Shown piece by piece: positions 51,155 to 60,686 of a stretch of DNA of 64,000 bases. The notes under the pieces are model-generated. The model worked only from the letters and a program-made list of their open reading frames with translations. It ran no database searches and had not been told where the DNA came from. The translations under genes and the position numbers were made by a program. Location: NCBI RefSeq assembly GCF_035762065.1, contig NZ_DASTPW010000002.1, forward strand, positions 186,001 to 250,000, in the 5' to 3' direction. The stretch's first letter is position 1. Each line of letters begins with the position of its first letter. Origin of the DNA: Methylibium sp035762065. GTDB lineage: Bacteria; Pseudomonadota; Gammaproteobacteria; Burkholderiales; Burkholderiaceae_C.

Positions 51155-51784
51155 TCAGAAGGGCGGGGGCGACTCGAAGCGGCTGCGCGTCGCGTCACGC
51201 GGATGCACGAAGGACAGCTCGCACGCGTGGAGCAGCAGGCGCGTGGCCGAGCCGGCATCGCCGTACAGCGCGTCGCCGAGGATCGGGTGGCCGATCGCCG
51301 CGAGATGCACCCGCAGCTGATGCGTGCGGCCGGTGCGCGGCTGCAGCGCGAGCCGCGTGGTCGCCGCACCGCGCTCGATCATCTGCCAGTCGGTCGCGGC
51401 CGGCTTGCCGTCGTCGTGCGCAACACGCTGGCGCGGCCGCCTCGGCCAGTCGGCTGCAAGCGGCAGCTCGATGCGGCCGGCTTCGGCGTCGACGCGGCCT
51501 TGCACCACCGCGACATAGCGCTTGTCGACCATGCCGGTCTCGAAGGCGCGGCTCAGGCGCCGCTGGGCTTCCAGCCCGCGCGCGAACAGCAGCAGGCCGG
51601 AGGTGGCCTCGTCCAGGCGGTGCACCACGAGCGCATCGGGCCAGCGCCGCTGCACTCGGGCGGCGGCGCAGTCCTGCTTGTCCGCGCCGCGGCCGGGCAC
51701 GCTCAGCAAGCCGGCTGGCTTCGCGACGACGATCAGCGCGTCGTCGCAGTGAACGACCTCCAGCGCGCCTACAGCCCCAGCCAC
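51155..51784 (-). CDS. RluA-family pseudouridine synthase
   Basis: 209-aa enzyme isomerising uridines in rRNA or tRNA. The catalytic HRLDEATSGLLLFAR motif carries the essential Asp. IVVAKPAGLLSVPG precedes it, and the C-terminal RTGRTHQLRVHLAAIGHPILGD and HACELSFVHP are typical of RluA. The only reasonable start is GTG 51784, inside the 3' end of the upstream PhnD-like gene (16-nt overlap). It has no S4 domain, so it belongs to the short RluA/TruC-like branch. Confidence 0.9.
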   Translation of the reverse strand: MAGAVGALEVVHCDDALIVVAKPAGLLSVPGRGADKQDCAAARVQRRWPDALVVHRLDEATSGLLLFARGLEAQRRLSRAFETGMVDKRYVAVVQGRVDAEAGRIELPLAADWPRRPRQRVAHDDGKPAATDWQMIERGAATTRLALQPRTGRTHQLRVHLAAIGHPILGDALYGDAGSATRLLLHACELSFVHPRDATRSRFESPPPF

Positions 51785-52584
51785 GCGCCCAGCTGCAGCA
51801 GCGCCGCTTCGTCGTAGGCGGCGAAGCCCTGCAGCTTGATCGGCTCGAGCTTCTTCTTGCCTTCGTCGCTGGCGTCGAGGTTGACGAAGTAGTCGCGCAG
51901 CGCCGCGACCTGCTCGGCGCTCAGGCTCGGCGCGGCGATCAGGTGCTTGATCGGCACCGGCTTCGACTTCGCGAGGATCCTGCCGCCCTTGGCCTGCCAG
52001 TCCTTGATCACCGAGCCCGAAGCCGTGGCGCCGGCCTGCGTCAGGTTGTTCTCGACGAAGAAGGGCACCGCATCCTGGTAGCGCGTGTAGCTGTACTTGA
52101 CGAGCTGGGCGTCGCCGAGCGCGTCGCGCAGCGTCGCGCGCACCATCCAGGAGGTGATCGAATCCTCGTCGGGCGCGCCGAGCCGCTTGTCCTTCAGATC
52201 GTTCAGCGTCTTCAGCGGCGAGTCGGCCTTCACCAGGAAGTTGGCGCTGTAGTTCTGGAAGCCCTTGGTGACCGCGATCAGCTTGTAGCCCGACTGCTTC
52301 ATCGCGACGATCGACAGGTGAGCCGGGTGGACCATCGCGATGTCGTAGCTCTTGGCCGCCAGCCCCTGGCGCAGCGTCGGGTAGGCACCGACCGGCTCGA
52401 CCGTGACCGGCTGCTTGAGCAGCTTGCTCAAGTCCGCGGCGATCGCCGCGTAACGCGCGGCGATCTGCTCCGGCGGCACGCGGTAGGTCACGCCCTCGTT
52501 GACGGCGAACACCAGCGCCTGGGCCCAGGAGGCATGGAGCGCAAGGATGGCGACGAGGGCGGCACGCAGGGCGGCAAAGTACAT
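51769..52584 (-). CDS. PhnD-like phosphate/phosphonate-type substrate-binding protein
   Basis: 271-aa periplasmic binding protein with a signal peptide (cleavage near WAQALVF). The PhnD fold is recognised from VTVEPVGAYPTLRQGLAAKSYDIAMVHPAHL, NDLKDKRLGAPDEDSITSWM and RYQDAVPFFVENN. No permease or ATPase genes are adjacent, so it may be an orphan receptor or a sensor partner. ATG 52584; the frame is open to 52617. Followed by the overlapping pseudouridine synthase. Confidence 0.85.
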   Translation of the reverse strand: MYFAALRAALVAILALHASWAQALVFAVNEGVTYRVPPEQIAARYAAIAADLSKLLKQPVTVEPVGAYPTLRQGLAAKSYDIAMVHPAHLSIVAMKQSGYKLIAVTKGFQNYSANFLVKADSPLKTLNDLKDKRLGAPDEDSITSWMVRATLRDALGDAQLVKYSYTRYQDAVPFFVENNLTQAGATASGSVIKDWQAKGGRILAKSKPVPIKHLIAAPSLSAEQVAALRDYFVNLDASDEGKKKLEPIKLQGFAAYDEAALLQLGAWLGL

Positions 52585-52710
52585 CGGGGGTGTCCGACAG
52601 CAAGGGATGCGCCGCATTCTCGGGAGCGGCCTGCGCGGGCCGATCAGGGCCGGCGTAACGCGATGTCAGTGATCGGTGTTCGCGGCCGCTTTTCACGAAC
52701 GGCCGCCGCT

Positions 52711-54732
52711 TCAACGTCGTGGCGGCGCCAGCGCCGTCGCCTGCAGGAAAAGCAGCGTCGCGTAGAACTGGTAGTCGGCGTTCTCCTTGCGCCGGAAGCC
52801 GTGGCCTTCGTTGTCGGCGCGCAGGTACCAGACCGTGCCGCCTTGCCCGCGCACCCGCGCGACGATCTGCTCGGCCTCCGTCCACGGCACGCGCGGATCG
52901 TTCTTGCCCTGCACCACGAACAGCGGCTTGGTGATGCGCCCGGCGTTCGCCAGCGGGGAGATGCGCTCGAGGAAGGCCCGCATCGCCGGGTCGCGCTCGT
53001 CGCCGTACTCGACGCGGCGCAGGTCGCGCCGGTAGCTTTCGGTGTTGGCCAGGAAGGTGACGAAGTTGGAGATGCCGACCACGTCGATCGCGCCGGCGAT
53101 GCGGTCGGCGAAATGCACGCTCGCCGCCAGGCTCATGTAGCCGCCGTAGCTGCCGCCGTAGACCACCACGCGCGAGGCATCGAGATCGGGCTGCGCCGCG
53201 ATCCAGTCGAGCAGGCTGCCGAGATCTTTCACCGAGTCCTCGCGCCTGTAGCCGTTGTCGAGCGCGACGAAGGTCTTGCCGTAGCCGGCCGACCCCCGCA
53301 CGTTCGGCTGCAGCAGCGCGAAGCCGAGTTCGTTGACGAGGTAGTTCCAGCGCCCGACGAAGCCGGCCGTCGCCTGCGCCTCCGGCCCGCCGTGCACGCT
53401 CACCAGCACCGGCCGCCGGCCCTTGAACCGCGCCGGCGGCGGGTTGAGGATCGCCGACAGCGCGAGGCCGTCGAAGCTCTTCCAGCGCACGATGCGCTGC
53501 TCCTGGAACCCCGCCACGTCGATGCCGGCCGGCATGAACGGCTGCGTCCACGGCGTGCTGCGCGCCGCGTTCGCATCGAGCGCATGCACGCTGGCCGGCG
53601 AACGCACGCTGTCCAGGTCGAAGGCCAGCGTGCCGCTGCGCCGGTGGAAGCCGAAGCGGCCGACGCTGCCGGCAGCCACGGCGGGCCGCGGCAGCTCGGC
53701 GAGCGTCGTCGCATCGAACAGCCGCAGCTCCTTGCGGCCGTCGGCGTTGACCTGCGCCGCGAGGCGCCGGCCGTCGTTCGACAACTCGGCGCCGCTCACG
53801 TCCCAGGGGATGCCGGCGGTGACGCGGCTCAGCGTGCCGCCGGCGAGATCGAGCCGCATCAACTCGACGAATTCGCCCGCGCGATCGCTCAGCACGAACA
53901 GGCCGCGCCCGTCGAGGCTGAAGTCGACTGGCTCGTGCGTGGCGCGAGGCGCGTCGGTGCCGGCCGCCGGCAGCAGGCGCGTCGCGCGGCCGTCGGTCAG
54001 CTCGATGCGCCAGATCTCCGACTCGTTGATCGAGACATAGCGGCGCAGCGCGAGCCAGCGGTCGTCGCGCGAGACGACGCCGTCGAACCAGCCGGTGCCG
54101 GGCAGTTCGGCGACGCGTCGCCGCTCGGCCGGCTTTTCCGGGTCGATGCGCCACAGCGTGGTGGCCGGCTCGCTGCGGCCACCGGCGCCGGCGGTGCGGT
54201 CGAGCGGCACCGAGGTGTGGATCAGCTCGCCGCCGCCGCGCAGCCAGGCGACGAAGGCGTGGCGCTGATCGGGGTCGGTCAGCGGTGTCGTCGCCTTCGT
54301 GTCGAGGTCGAGTCGATGGAGCTGGAAAGCCTCGTTGCCCCCGGCGCTGCGAGTGAAGACGAGATACCGGCCATCGCGCGGCTCGTAGCGTCCCTCGGTG
54401 ACCGGCTCCGCGCCGTCGGTCAGCCGCTCGGGCATGGCCAGCGCGGCGCCCAGCCGGTAGAGCTGCGGCGTGCTCGCGCCGGCCTCGCGGTGCGTGACCA
54501 GCATCTCTTCGCGCGCCGGATGCCAATCGACGAAGCCGTGGCCGCGGAACTCGGTGTAGCGCTCGACCGTGCGCACCAGCGACATCGGGATGGGCGGGAT
54601 GCCCTGCAAGACGAGGTTCGGGTTCGGCTCCAGCACGTCGGTGCCCGGCGCGGTCGAGGCGCAGCCGGCCAGCGCGAGCGCCGAGATCAGCAGCGGGGTG
54701 AAAGCGGTCGTGCGGTGCAGGGAAGGGCGCAT
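52711..54732 (-). CDS. S9-family prolyl oligopeptidase, lipoprotein
   Basis: 673-aa exported peptidase with a lipobox (ALALAGC) at residue 23. N-terminal beta-propeller with repeated blade sequences, then a C-terminal alpha/beta-hydrolase domain. The nucleophile elbow is GGSYGGYMS; the charge-relay Asp lies in GKNDPRVP and the His in NEGHGF. It would cleave short peptides after Pro or similar residues at the cell envelope. ATG 54732; the gap to the divergent MBL gene is 177 bp. Confidence 0.92.
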   Translation of the reverse strand: MRPSLHRTTAFTPLLISALALAGCASTAPGTDVLEPNPNLVLQGIPPIPMSLVRTVERYTEFRGHGFVDWHPAREEMLVTHREAGASTPQLYRLGAALAMPERLTDGAEPVTEGRYEPRDGRYLVFTRSAGGNEAFQLHRLDLDTKATTPLTDPDQRHAFVAWLRGGGELIHTSVPLDRTAGAGGRSEPATTLWRIDPEKPAERRRVAELPGTGWFDGVVSRDDRWLALRRYVSINESEIWRIELTDGRATRLLPAAGTDAPRATHEPVDFSLDGRGLFVLSDRAGEFVELMRLDLAGGTLSRVTAGIPWDVSGAELSNDGRRLAAQVNADGRKELRLFDATTLAELPRPAVAAGSVGRFGFHRRSGTLAFDLDSVRSPASVHALDANAARSTPWTQPFMPAGIDVAGFQEQRIVRWKSFDGLALSAILNPPPARFKGRRPVLVSVHGGPEAQATAGFVGRWNYLVNELGFALLQPNVRGSAGYGKTFVALDNGYRREDSVKDLGSLLDWIAAQPDLDASRVVVYGGSYGGYMSLAASVHFADRIAGAIDVVGISNFVTFLANTESYRRDLRRVEYGDERDPAMRAFLERISPLANAGRITKPLFVVQGKNDPRVPWTEAEQIVARVRGQGGTVWYLRADNEGHGFRRKENADYQFYATLLFLQATALAPPRR

Positions 54733-54909
54733 CGTCGAGGAGCGGGCGGTCGGCTCGCGGCGGAGTAATGGGCGCGCGGCGGTGACCGCGGCGCGATTCT
54801 GGGACGAAGCCGCTGTGCCGACTGTCCCGCTCGGGAACGGCAGGGGCTTGCCGCCGTGTCGCGCATGCCCTGGCTACATTGCCTTTGCAAATGAGGACAA
54901 GCGACGCCG

Positions 54910-55905
54910 ATGAGCGAGCGACCTTCTTCGATGGGCCGACGGCGCGTCATCGCGCGCGGCCTGGTGCTGGCCGCGGTGCCTGCGGCTCCGCTCGCCGGCT
55001 GCGCGCTGGCGGCGCCGCGGCGCGCCGAAGGCTTGGCGCCGGGCGTCTTCATGCTGCAGGGGCAACCGGGGGAAGTCGACGAGCGCACGCTCGGGCGCAT
55101 CGGCAACGGCGGCTTCATCGTCGGTGAGCGCGGCGTGCTGGTGGTCGACACCGGCGTCTCGGCGCGCGAAGGGCGCGAGCGACTCGAAGCGATCGAAGCG
55201 GTCACGAAGCTGCCGGTGCGCTTGGCGATCCTCACGCACGCGCGGCAGGAGTACGTGTTCGGCAGCGCGCCGTTTCGCGAGCGCGGCATCCCGATCGCGA
55301 TGCAGGCGCAGGCCGCGAAGCTGATGAAGGCGCGCTGCGACGGCTGCCTGAAGACCCTGAACCGCGTGCTTGGCGAAGAGGCGATGCGCGGCACGGCCAT
55401 GTTCGAGCCGGACCTCGCGTTCGACGATGCGGCCGCGATCAGCATGCAGGCGAGCACGGCGATCGGCCGGCCGGTGCGCGTGCTGAGCTACGGCCACTCC
55501 AGCGGTCCCGGCGACACCGCGGTGCTCGACGAAGCCAGCGCGACGCTGTTCGCCGGCGGCCTGATCGACCACCGCCGCATCCCCGACGTGCAGGACGCGG
55601 AGCTGCCCGGCTGGCGCCGCGCGCTCGAGGCGCTGGGCACGCTCGCGCCGCGCCGCATCGTCCCGGGCCACGGCCCGGTCGGCGGGCCGCAGGCCGTCGC
55701 GGAGGTGCAGCGCTACCTCGACCGGCTCGAGGCTCGGCTGCTCGCGCTGCTGCAAGCCGACGCGGCGCTCAGTGAAGTGCCTGATGCGGCGTCGCTGCCC
55801 GGCTACGAGACTTGGGACCAGTACGCGATCGTTCATCGGCGCAACGCCTCGATCCTGTTCGTGCGCATGGAGCGGGACCAGCTGATGAAGGGAAACGAAG
55901 GATGA
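54910..55905 (+). CDS. Metallo-beta-lactamase-fold protein with degenerate metal site (quinoprotein-relay type)
   Basis: 331-aa exported protein (Tat-like SMGRRRVIARG leader). MBL fold is seen from GGFIVGERGVLVVDTGVSAREG, GHSSGPGDTAV and RRIVPGHGPVGG. The usual zinc motif HxHxDH is H-A-R-Q-E-Y here (residues 110-115), so at least three ligands are lost and normal hydrolase chemistry is doubtful. It resembles the quinoprotein relay system zinc metallohydrolase group. It overlaps the SoxYZ-like gene by ATGA, which supports a joint function in periplasmic redox metabolism. Confidence 0.8.
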   Translation: MSERPSSMGRRRVIARGLVLAAVPAAPLAGCALAAPRRAEGLAPGVFMLQGQPGEVDERTLGRIGNGGFIVGERGVLVVDTGVSAREGRERLEAIEAVTKLPVRLAILTHARQEYVFGSAPFRERGIPIAMQAQAAKLMKARCDGCLKTLNRVLGEEAMRGTAMFEPDLAFDDAAAISMQASTAIGRPVRVLSYGHSSGPGDTAVLDEASATLFAGGLIDHRRIPDVQDAELPGWRRALEALGTLAPRRIVPGHGPVGGPQAVAEVQRYLDRLEARLLALLQADAALSEVPDAASLPGYETWDQYAIVHRRNASILFVRMERDQLMKGNEG

Positions 55906-56807
55906 AGGACATGCAGGACCGTCGAAACCTTCTTGCCCGCGCCGCGGGCCGTCCACGCGATGCGGGCCGCCGCAAGGCGCTGGCGCTGCTCGGCGCGTTG
56001 GGCACGCTCGTGCCGGCCCGGCATGCGATGGGCGCGCCCGGCGGCCTGCCGTCGAACACCGGCCATGCCGACGCCTCGCCCGAATGGGACAAGCTGCGCG
56101 CCAAGCTGTACGGCGACCGGAAGGTCGATGCCGCGTCCGGCCGCGTGCAGCTGATCGCGCCGCTGCGCGCTGCGTATGGCGCGTCGGTGCCGGTGAAGAT
56201 CGTCTCGAAGCTCGCACAGACGCCCGAGCTGTACGTCAAGCGCGTCGTGCTGCTGGTGGACAAGAACCCCTCGCCGATCGCCGCGACGATCGAGCTGACG
56301 CCCGAGCTCGGCCAGGCCGATTTCGAGACGCGGCTGCGCGTGGACGAGTACAGCCACGTGCGCGTGGTCGCCGAACTGTCCGACGGCACGCTGCACACCG
56401 ACGCGCGCTACGTGAAGACCTCGGGCGGCTGCTCCGCGCCGCCGAACCGCGACGCGCTGCACCTGATCGGCAAGACGGTGTTCAAGCTGCCCGAAGGCGC
56501 GAAGCCGGGCGCGACCAACCTCGCCGAGGTGACGGTGATCCACCCGAACGACACCGGCTTCGAGCTGAACAACCAGACGGTGATGTTCATCCCGCCGCAT
56601 TTCGTCCGTTCGATCAAGGTGAGCTACGCGGACAAGCTGCTGTTCGATGCCGACCTCGACTTCTCGCTCAGCGAGAACCCGACGCTGCGCTTTCACTTCG
56701 TCGGCCGGCCGGGCATGCAGGAGCTGCGCGCCGAGGTCGAGGATTCGAAGGAGCAGCGCTTCGTCGGCCGGCTCCCGGTGCAGCCGGGCATGGCGGCGGC
56801 GACCTGA
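55902..56807 (+). CDS. SoxYZ-like carrier protein (quinoprotein-dehydrogenase-associated type)
   Basis: 301-aa exported protein fusing a SoxY-like and a SoxZ-like domain. The SoxY half ends with SGGCSAP, keeping the carrier Cys177; the SoxZ half follows (NLAEVTVIHPNDTGFELNNQTVMFIPPHFVRSIKVSYADKLLF). An export leader with RRKALALLGALGTLVPARHAMG is predicted. In family members this Cys carries a substrate or intermediate for PQQ-dependent alcohol dehydrogenases, but no such enzyme is in the window. Coupled by ATGA to the MBL gene and followed after 10 nt by a thioredoxin-like gene. Confidence 0.85.
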   Translation: MKDMQDRRNLLARAAGRPRDAGRRKALALLGALGTLVPARHAMGAPGGLPSNTGHADASPEWDKLRAKLYGDRKVDAASGRVQLIAPLRAAYGASVPVKIVSKLAQTPELYVKRVVLLVDKNPSPIAATIELTPELGQADFETRLRVDEYSHVRVVAELSDGTLHTDARYVKTSGGCSAPPNRDALHLIGKTVFKLPEGAKPGATNLAEVTVIHPNDTGFELNNQTVMFIPPHFVRSIKVSYADKLLFDADLDFSLSENPTLRFHFVGRPGMQELRAEVEDSKEQRFVGRLPVQPGMAAAT

Positions 56808-56817
56808 GCCGGTGCGC

Positions 56818-57363
56818 ATGAAGCGGCGCACCTGGCTCGCCGCGCTGGCCTTCGCCGGGCTTGTTGCGGGGCTCGCGCCGCGTGCCGCCGTGGCCGCTGG
56901 GTTTCCGTCGGCCTACCGGCCGATGGTGGTCGAGCCGGCGAACCGCGGCGACCGCGTCGAGTTCGACTTGGAGCCTGCGCTGCAACGTGCGCGCCGCGAA
57001 GGCAAGCGGCTGTACGTCTACCTCGGCGCCGGCGACTGCCGCTTCTGCCGGCGCTACGAGGCGTTTCTCGAACGGAACGCCGGCGCGCTGGTGCCGCAGT
57101 TCGATGCGCAGAAGTACCTGGTCGTCGATCTGCGCAGCGCCTTGATGGTCACCGGCGCGCAGCTGCAGCTGAAGGCCGGCGGCCGCAGCCTGGGCTACGC
57201 TGACTTCCAGCGTTCGATCGGCGACGAGCGCGCGAGGCTGCTCGTCTACCCGAACGTGTGGCTGTTCGATGCGGACCTGAAGCCGCTGATGCAGATGCCT
57301 TCGGGCGCCGGCACCTTCGAGACGGTGCCCGAGCAACTCGAGATCCTGCGCCTGGAGCAGTGA
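56818..57363 (+). CDS. Exported thioredoxin-like protein (SoxW-like)
   Basis: 181-aa protein with a signal peptide (AALAFAGLVAGLAPRAAVAAG) and a thioredoxin-fold active site CRFC in YLGAGDCRFCRRYEAF. It also has a later YPNVWLFDADLKPL strand typical of SoxW/thiol-disulfide proteins. It probably keeps the Cys of the adjacent SoxYZ-like carrier reduced in the periplasm; this is inferred from context. ATG 56818, 10 nt after the carrier gene. Confidence 0.8.
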   Translation: MKRRTWLAALAFAGLVAGLAPRAAVAAGFPSAYRPMVVEPANRGDRVEFDLEPALQRARREGKRLYVYLGAGDCRFCRRYEAFLERNAGALVPQFDAQKYLVVDLRSALMVTGAQLQLKAGGRSLGYADFQRSIGDERARLLVYPNVWLFDADLKPLMQMPSGAGTFETVPEQLEILRLEQ

Positions 57364-57513
57364 GGCCGCCGCGGGGCTTCGCCGCGGCGACGGTTCGCGT
57401 CGCGATGCGGGCGTAAGCTCGCGCGCTTTGGCCGGCGCCGGGCACCCCCTGCGCCGCGCCGCGCGCCTGGACCAGGAGCCGGGCCGCGCCCGACCGCCCA
57501 CCGGAGAACCCGC

Positions 57514-59469
57514 GTGTTCCGCGCCTTCGAAGACCGCCTCGATCCCTATCCCGACACGCCGCCGCCGGCTGCGCCGAAGGGCCTGCTGCGCTTCCTTTGG
57601 GCCTGCAGCGAAGGCATGCGGCCGTGGCTGCTCGGCATGACGCTGCTGACCGCGGGCATCGGCGCTTTCGAGGCGCTGCTGTTCAGCATGCTCGGCAAGA
57701 TCGTCGACTGGCTCGCCGCGGTGCCGCCCGCCGAGCTGTGGCTGCGCGAGCGCACGACGCTGATCGCACTGGCCGCGGTGCTGATCGCCAGCATCGGGCT
57801 GATCGCGCTGCAGTCGCTGATCAAGCAGCAGACGCTCGCCGGCAACTTCCCGATGCGCCTGCGCTGGAACTTCCACCGCGCGATGCTTGGCCAGAGCATG
57901 GGCTTCTACCAGGACGAGTTCGCCGGGCGCGTGGCGACGAAGGTGATGCAGACCGCGCTCGCGGTGCGCGATACCTGGATGATCCTGGCGGAGCTGCTGG
58001 TCTTCGTCGTCATCTACTTCGTGACGCTGCTGGCGGTGCTCGGCGGCTTCGACGCCTGGCTGCTGCTGCCCTTTGTCGGCTGGGTCGCGCTGTACATCGG
58101 CGCGCTGTTCTTCTTCGTGCCGCGGCTCGCGAAGGTGGCGCAGTCGCAGGCCGACGCGCGTTCGCTGATGACCGGCCGCATCACCGACGCCTACACCAAC
58201 ATCGCGACGGTCAAGCTGTTCTCGCACGCGGGCCGCGAAGCCTCGTATGCAAAGAGCGCGATGCAGGAGTTCCTGGTCACGGTGCATGGCCAGATGCGGC
58301 TGGTGACCGGCTTCGAGATCGTCAACCACGCCTTGAGCATGGCGCTGATCGTCTCGACGGCGGGCGTCGCGCTGTGGCTGTGGTCGCAGGGGCAGGTGGG
58401 CGTCGGCGCGCTGGCGGCGGCAACCGCGATGGCGCTGCGGCTGAACGGCATCTCGCACTGGGTCATGTGGGAGATGGCCTCGCTGTTCGAGTACATCGGC
58501 ACGGTGGTCGACGGCATCGGCACGCTGTCGAAGTCGCGCGAGGTGCTCGACAAGCCCGGCGCGCCGACGCTCGCGGTCACGCGCGGCGAGATCCGCTTCG
58601 AGCAGGTGAGCTTCGGCTACGGCAGCGGCCGCGCGGTGATCGACCGGCTCGACCTGCACATCAGGCCGGGGGAAAAGATCGGGCTGGTCGGCCGCTCGGG
58701 GGCCGGCAAGTCGACGATCGTCAACTTGCTGCTGCGCTTCTACGACGTCGAGTCGGGCCGGGTGCTGATTGACGGGCAGGACGTGTCGCTCGTCCAGCAG
58801 GACAGCCTGCGCGCGCAGATCGGCATGGTCACGCAGGACAGCTCGCTGCTGCACCGCTCGGTGCGCGACAACATCCTTTACGGCCGGCCCGATGCGAACG
58901 ACGCGGCGATGCGCGCGGCGGCCGAGCGCGCCGAGGCGCACGATTTCATCGGCCAGTTGCACGACGCCAAGGGCCGCAGCGGCTACGACGCGCACGTCGG
59001 CGAGCGCGGCGTGAAGCTGTCCGGCGGCCAGCGCCAGCGCATCGCGATCGCGCGGGTGATGCTGAAGGACGCGCCGATCCTGCTGCTCGACGAAGCGACC
59101 AGCGCGCTCGATTCGGAAGTCGAGGCGGCGATCCAGGCCAGCCTTTACCGGCTCATGGAGGGCAAGACCGTTGTGGCAATCGCACACCGGCTGTCGACGA
59201 TCGCCGCGATGGACCGGCTGATCGTGCTCGACCGTGGCCGCATCGTCGAGCAGGGCGACCACGCGAGCCTGCTTGCGAGCGGCGGCCTCTACGCGCGGCT
59301 GTGGGCGCATCAGAGCGGCGGCTTTCTCGGTGCGGGCGACGAAGCGACGCAGGCGGAGGCCGTCGAAGCCGCCGATGCGGGCGCGTCACTTGCCCTCGAA
59401 CGCCGATCCCTAAGCCTTGGGAGACGTTCGGATGCCGACGTGACGCAAGCTGGCGCATTGGCGAAGTGA
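57514..59469 (+). CDS. ABC exporter, fused membrane and ATPase domains
   Basis: 651-aa half-transporter that dimerises: N-terminal six-helix exporter domain (residues about 35-330), then an ATPase with Walker A GRSGAGKST, Q-loop VTQDSSLL, signature LSGGQRQR, Walker B ILLLDEATSALD and switch His in IAHRLS. It belongs to the MsbA/multidrug-like group found in beta- and gammaproteobacteria, substrate unknown. GTG 57514 is the start (CCGGAGAA upstream). The C-terminal 60 residues are Ala/Glu-rich and unstructured. Confidence 0.92.
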   Translation: MFRAFEDRLDPYPDTPPPAAPKGLLRFLWACSEGMRPWLLGMTLLTAGIGAFEALLFSMLGKIVDWLAAVPPAELWLRERTTLIALAAVLIASIGLIALQSLIKQQTLAGNFPMRLRWNFHRAMLGQSMGFYQDEFAGRVATKVMQTALAVRDTWMILAELLVFVVIYFVTLLAVLGGFDAWLLLPFVGWVALYIGALFFFVPRLAKVAQSQADARSLMTGRITDAYTNIATVKLFSHAGREASYAKSAMQEFLVTVHGQMRLVTGFEIVNHALSMALIVSTAGVALWLWSQGQVGVGALAAATAMALRLNGISHWVMWEMASLFEYIGTVVDGIGTLSKSREVLDKPGAPTLAVTRGEIRFEQVSFGYGSGRAVIDRLDLHIRPGEKIGLVGRSGAGKSTIVNLLLRFYDVESGRVLIDGQDVSLVQQDSLRAQIGMVTQDSSLLHRSVRDNILYGRPDANDAAMRAAAERAEAHDFIGQLHDAKGRSGYDAHVGERGVKLSGGQRQRIAIARVMLKDAPILLLDEATSALDSEVEAAIQASLYRLMEGKTVVAIAHRLSTIAAMDRLIVLDRGRIVEQGDHASLLASGGLYARLWAHQSGGFLGAGDEATQAEAVEAADAGASLALERRSLSLGRRSDADVTQAGALAK

Positions 59470-59537
59470 CGAAGTAGACACGGCCGGCGCCCCTGCTGCA
59501 TCGTCGAAGGTTTCGCCTCACCTGAACTGCGACCGCG

Positions 59538-60281
59538 ATGCGCGATTTCGAAGACACGACCCTGTGGCGCCTGAGCGCCTTCGAACGGATGCGCAACGAA
59601 ACCGGCGGCAGCGGTTTCGTGCGCCTCGAAGGCCCGACGATGCTGCCGAGCACGCTGCTCGCCGACCTGGGCCGGCTCGAGCGCACGCACGACGAGTGCG
59701 ACGCGCTCGAAGTCATCGCCGCCTGCGTGCGCCACCGCGAGCCGGCGCTGCTGTGCCTGCGCCACGACGAATTCGTCTGGCCGGTATCGATCTTCCCGAA
59801 CGAGATGCTCTACCACTCGCCGCGCGACATGAGCCAGGCCTCGGCGAGCGGCATGGCGAGTCTGCAGGTGCTGGCGGTCGAGCCGCCGGGCGTCAAGCCG
59901 CCGGGGCATTGGAAGTACGAGCGCGTCGGCGAGGCGGCCCACTACCGGCCGCTCGAGCCGCTGCTGTGGGCGATGAGCCTGAACGGGCCGCGCAAGCAGC
60001 CCTTGTCGGAAATCGGCGGCACGGCAGCCTACCGCGCCGCCGTGCGGCAGGAGCGCCCGCCGGTCACCGGCGCGATGGGGTCGGCGGTCGAGAAGCTGCG
60101 CCGCGAGTCGGTCTCGCTACGCGAAATCGCGAGCTGGCCTGGCATGAACGTCGAGCGCGCCGCGCGGCTGCTGAACGGCCTGTACCTGACCTCCGACCTC
60201 ATCGTCACCCGCAGCCACCCGGCCGCGCGTTCCGAGCCGGGGCTGCTGCGCGGGCTCTTCGGCGGCAAATCCAAGCGCTGA
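59538..60281 (+). CDS. Conserved-looking cytoplasmic protein of unknown function
   Basis: 247 residues, no signal peptide or membrane helix. Noticeable parts are WPVSIFPNEMLYHSPRD in the middle and a helical C-terminal segment (LREIASWPGMNVERAARLLNGLYLTSDLIV) that looks like a small winged-helix or helix-turn-helix. A basic end (GLFGGKSKR) follows. No family recognised. It stands alone between the ABC exporter and a small exported protein. Confidence 0.7.
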   Translation: MRDFEDTTLWRLSAFERMRNETGGSGFVRLEGPTMLPSTLLADLGRLERTHDECDALEVIAACVRHREPALLCLRHDEFVWPVSIFPNEMLYHSPRDMSQASASGMASLQVLAVEPPGVKPPGHWKYERVGEAAHYRPLEPLLWAMSLNGPRKQPLSEIGGTAAYRAAVRQERPPVTGAMGSAVEKLRRESVSLREIASWPGMNVERAARLLNGLYLTSDLIVTRSHPAARSEPGLLRGLFGGKSKR

Positions 60282-60304
60282 GGCGCTTCGCCTAGCATCC
60301 GGCG

Positions 60305-60679
60305 ATGAAGTTCGCCCCGCTTGTCGCCTTCTATAACGTTGCCGCGCCCGTGCGGCTCGCCTTGCTTTCCTGCAGCCTGCTCGGCCTCGCTGGCGCCGCC
60401 CGCGCGCAGGACGAGGACCCGAAGCGCTACGTCGCCTTCGTCGAGGAGTTCTCCGGCACCTGCACCTCGCGCAACGGCGTGCAGCTGCTGGTCAAGAGCA
60501 CGCACCCGACGCGCAAGCTGCGGGTCTGGCTCGACCGCTTCTCGCGCAACGTCGGCACCGGCGATCGCTCGCGCAGCGACCTTGTGCCGCGCGGCGAGCC
60601 CGAGGCGCTGGGCTGCTCGCGCACGCTGGACGGCGGCACGCAGGAATGGCGCATCGCCAAGGCCCAGTTCATCGACTGA
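60305..60679 (+). CDS. Small exported protein of unknown function
   Basis: 124 residues with a signal peptide (LALLSCSLLGLAGAARAQDED). The mature part of about 90 residues has two cysteines (GTCTSRNG and LGCSRT) likely in a disulfide, a beta-rich pattern (GVQLLVKSTHPTRKLRVWLDRF) and ends QEWRIAKAQFID. No family recognised. It is convergent with the next exported protein, 7 nt apart. Confidence 0.65.
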   Translation: MKFAPLVAFYNVAAPVRLALLSCSLLGLAGAARAQDEDPKRYVAFVEEFSGTCTSRNGVQLLVKSTHPTRKLRVWLDRFSRNVGTGDRSRSDLVPRGEPEALGCSRTLDGGTQEWRIAKAQFID

Positions 60680-60686
60680 GCCGGCT

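Noticed and set aside
51155..54526. 1123-codon minus-strand frame through the peptidase and PhnD-like genes
   Set aside because: Only the last 209 residues are a pseudouridine synthase; the upstream part is out-of-frame Arg-rich sequence.
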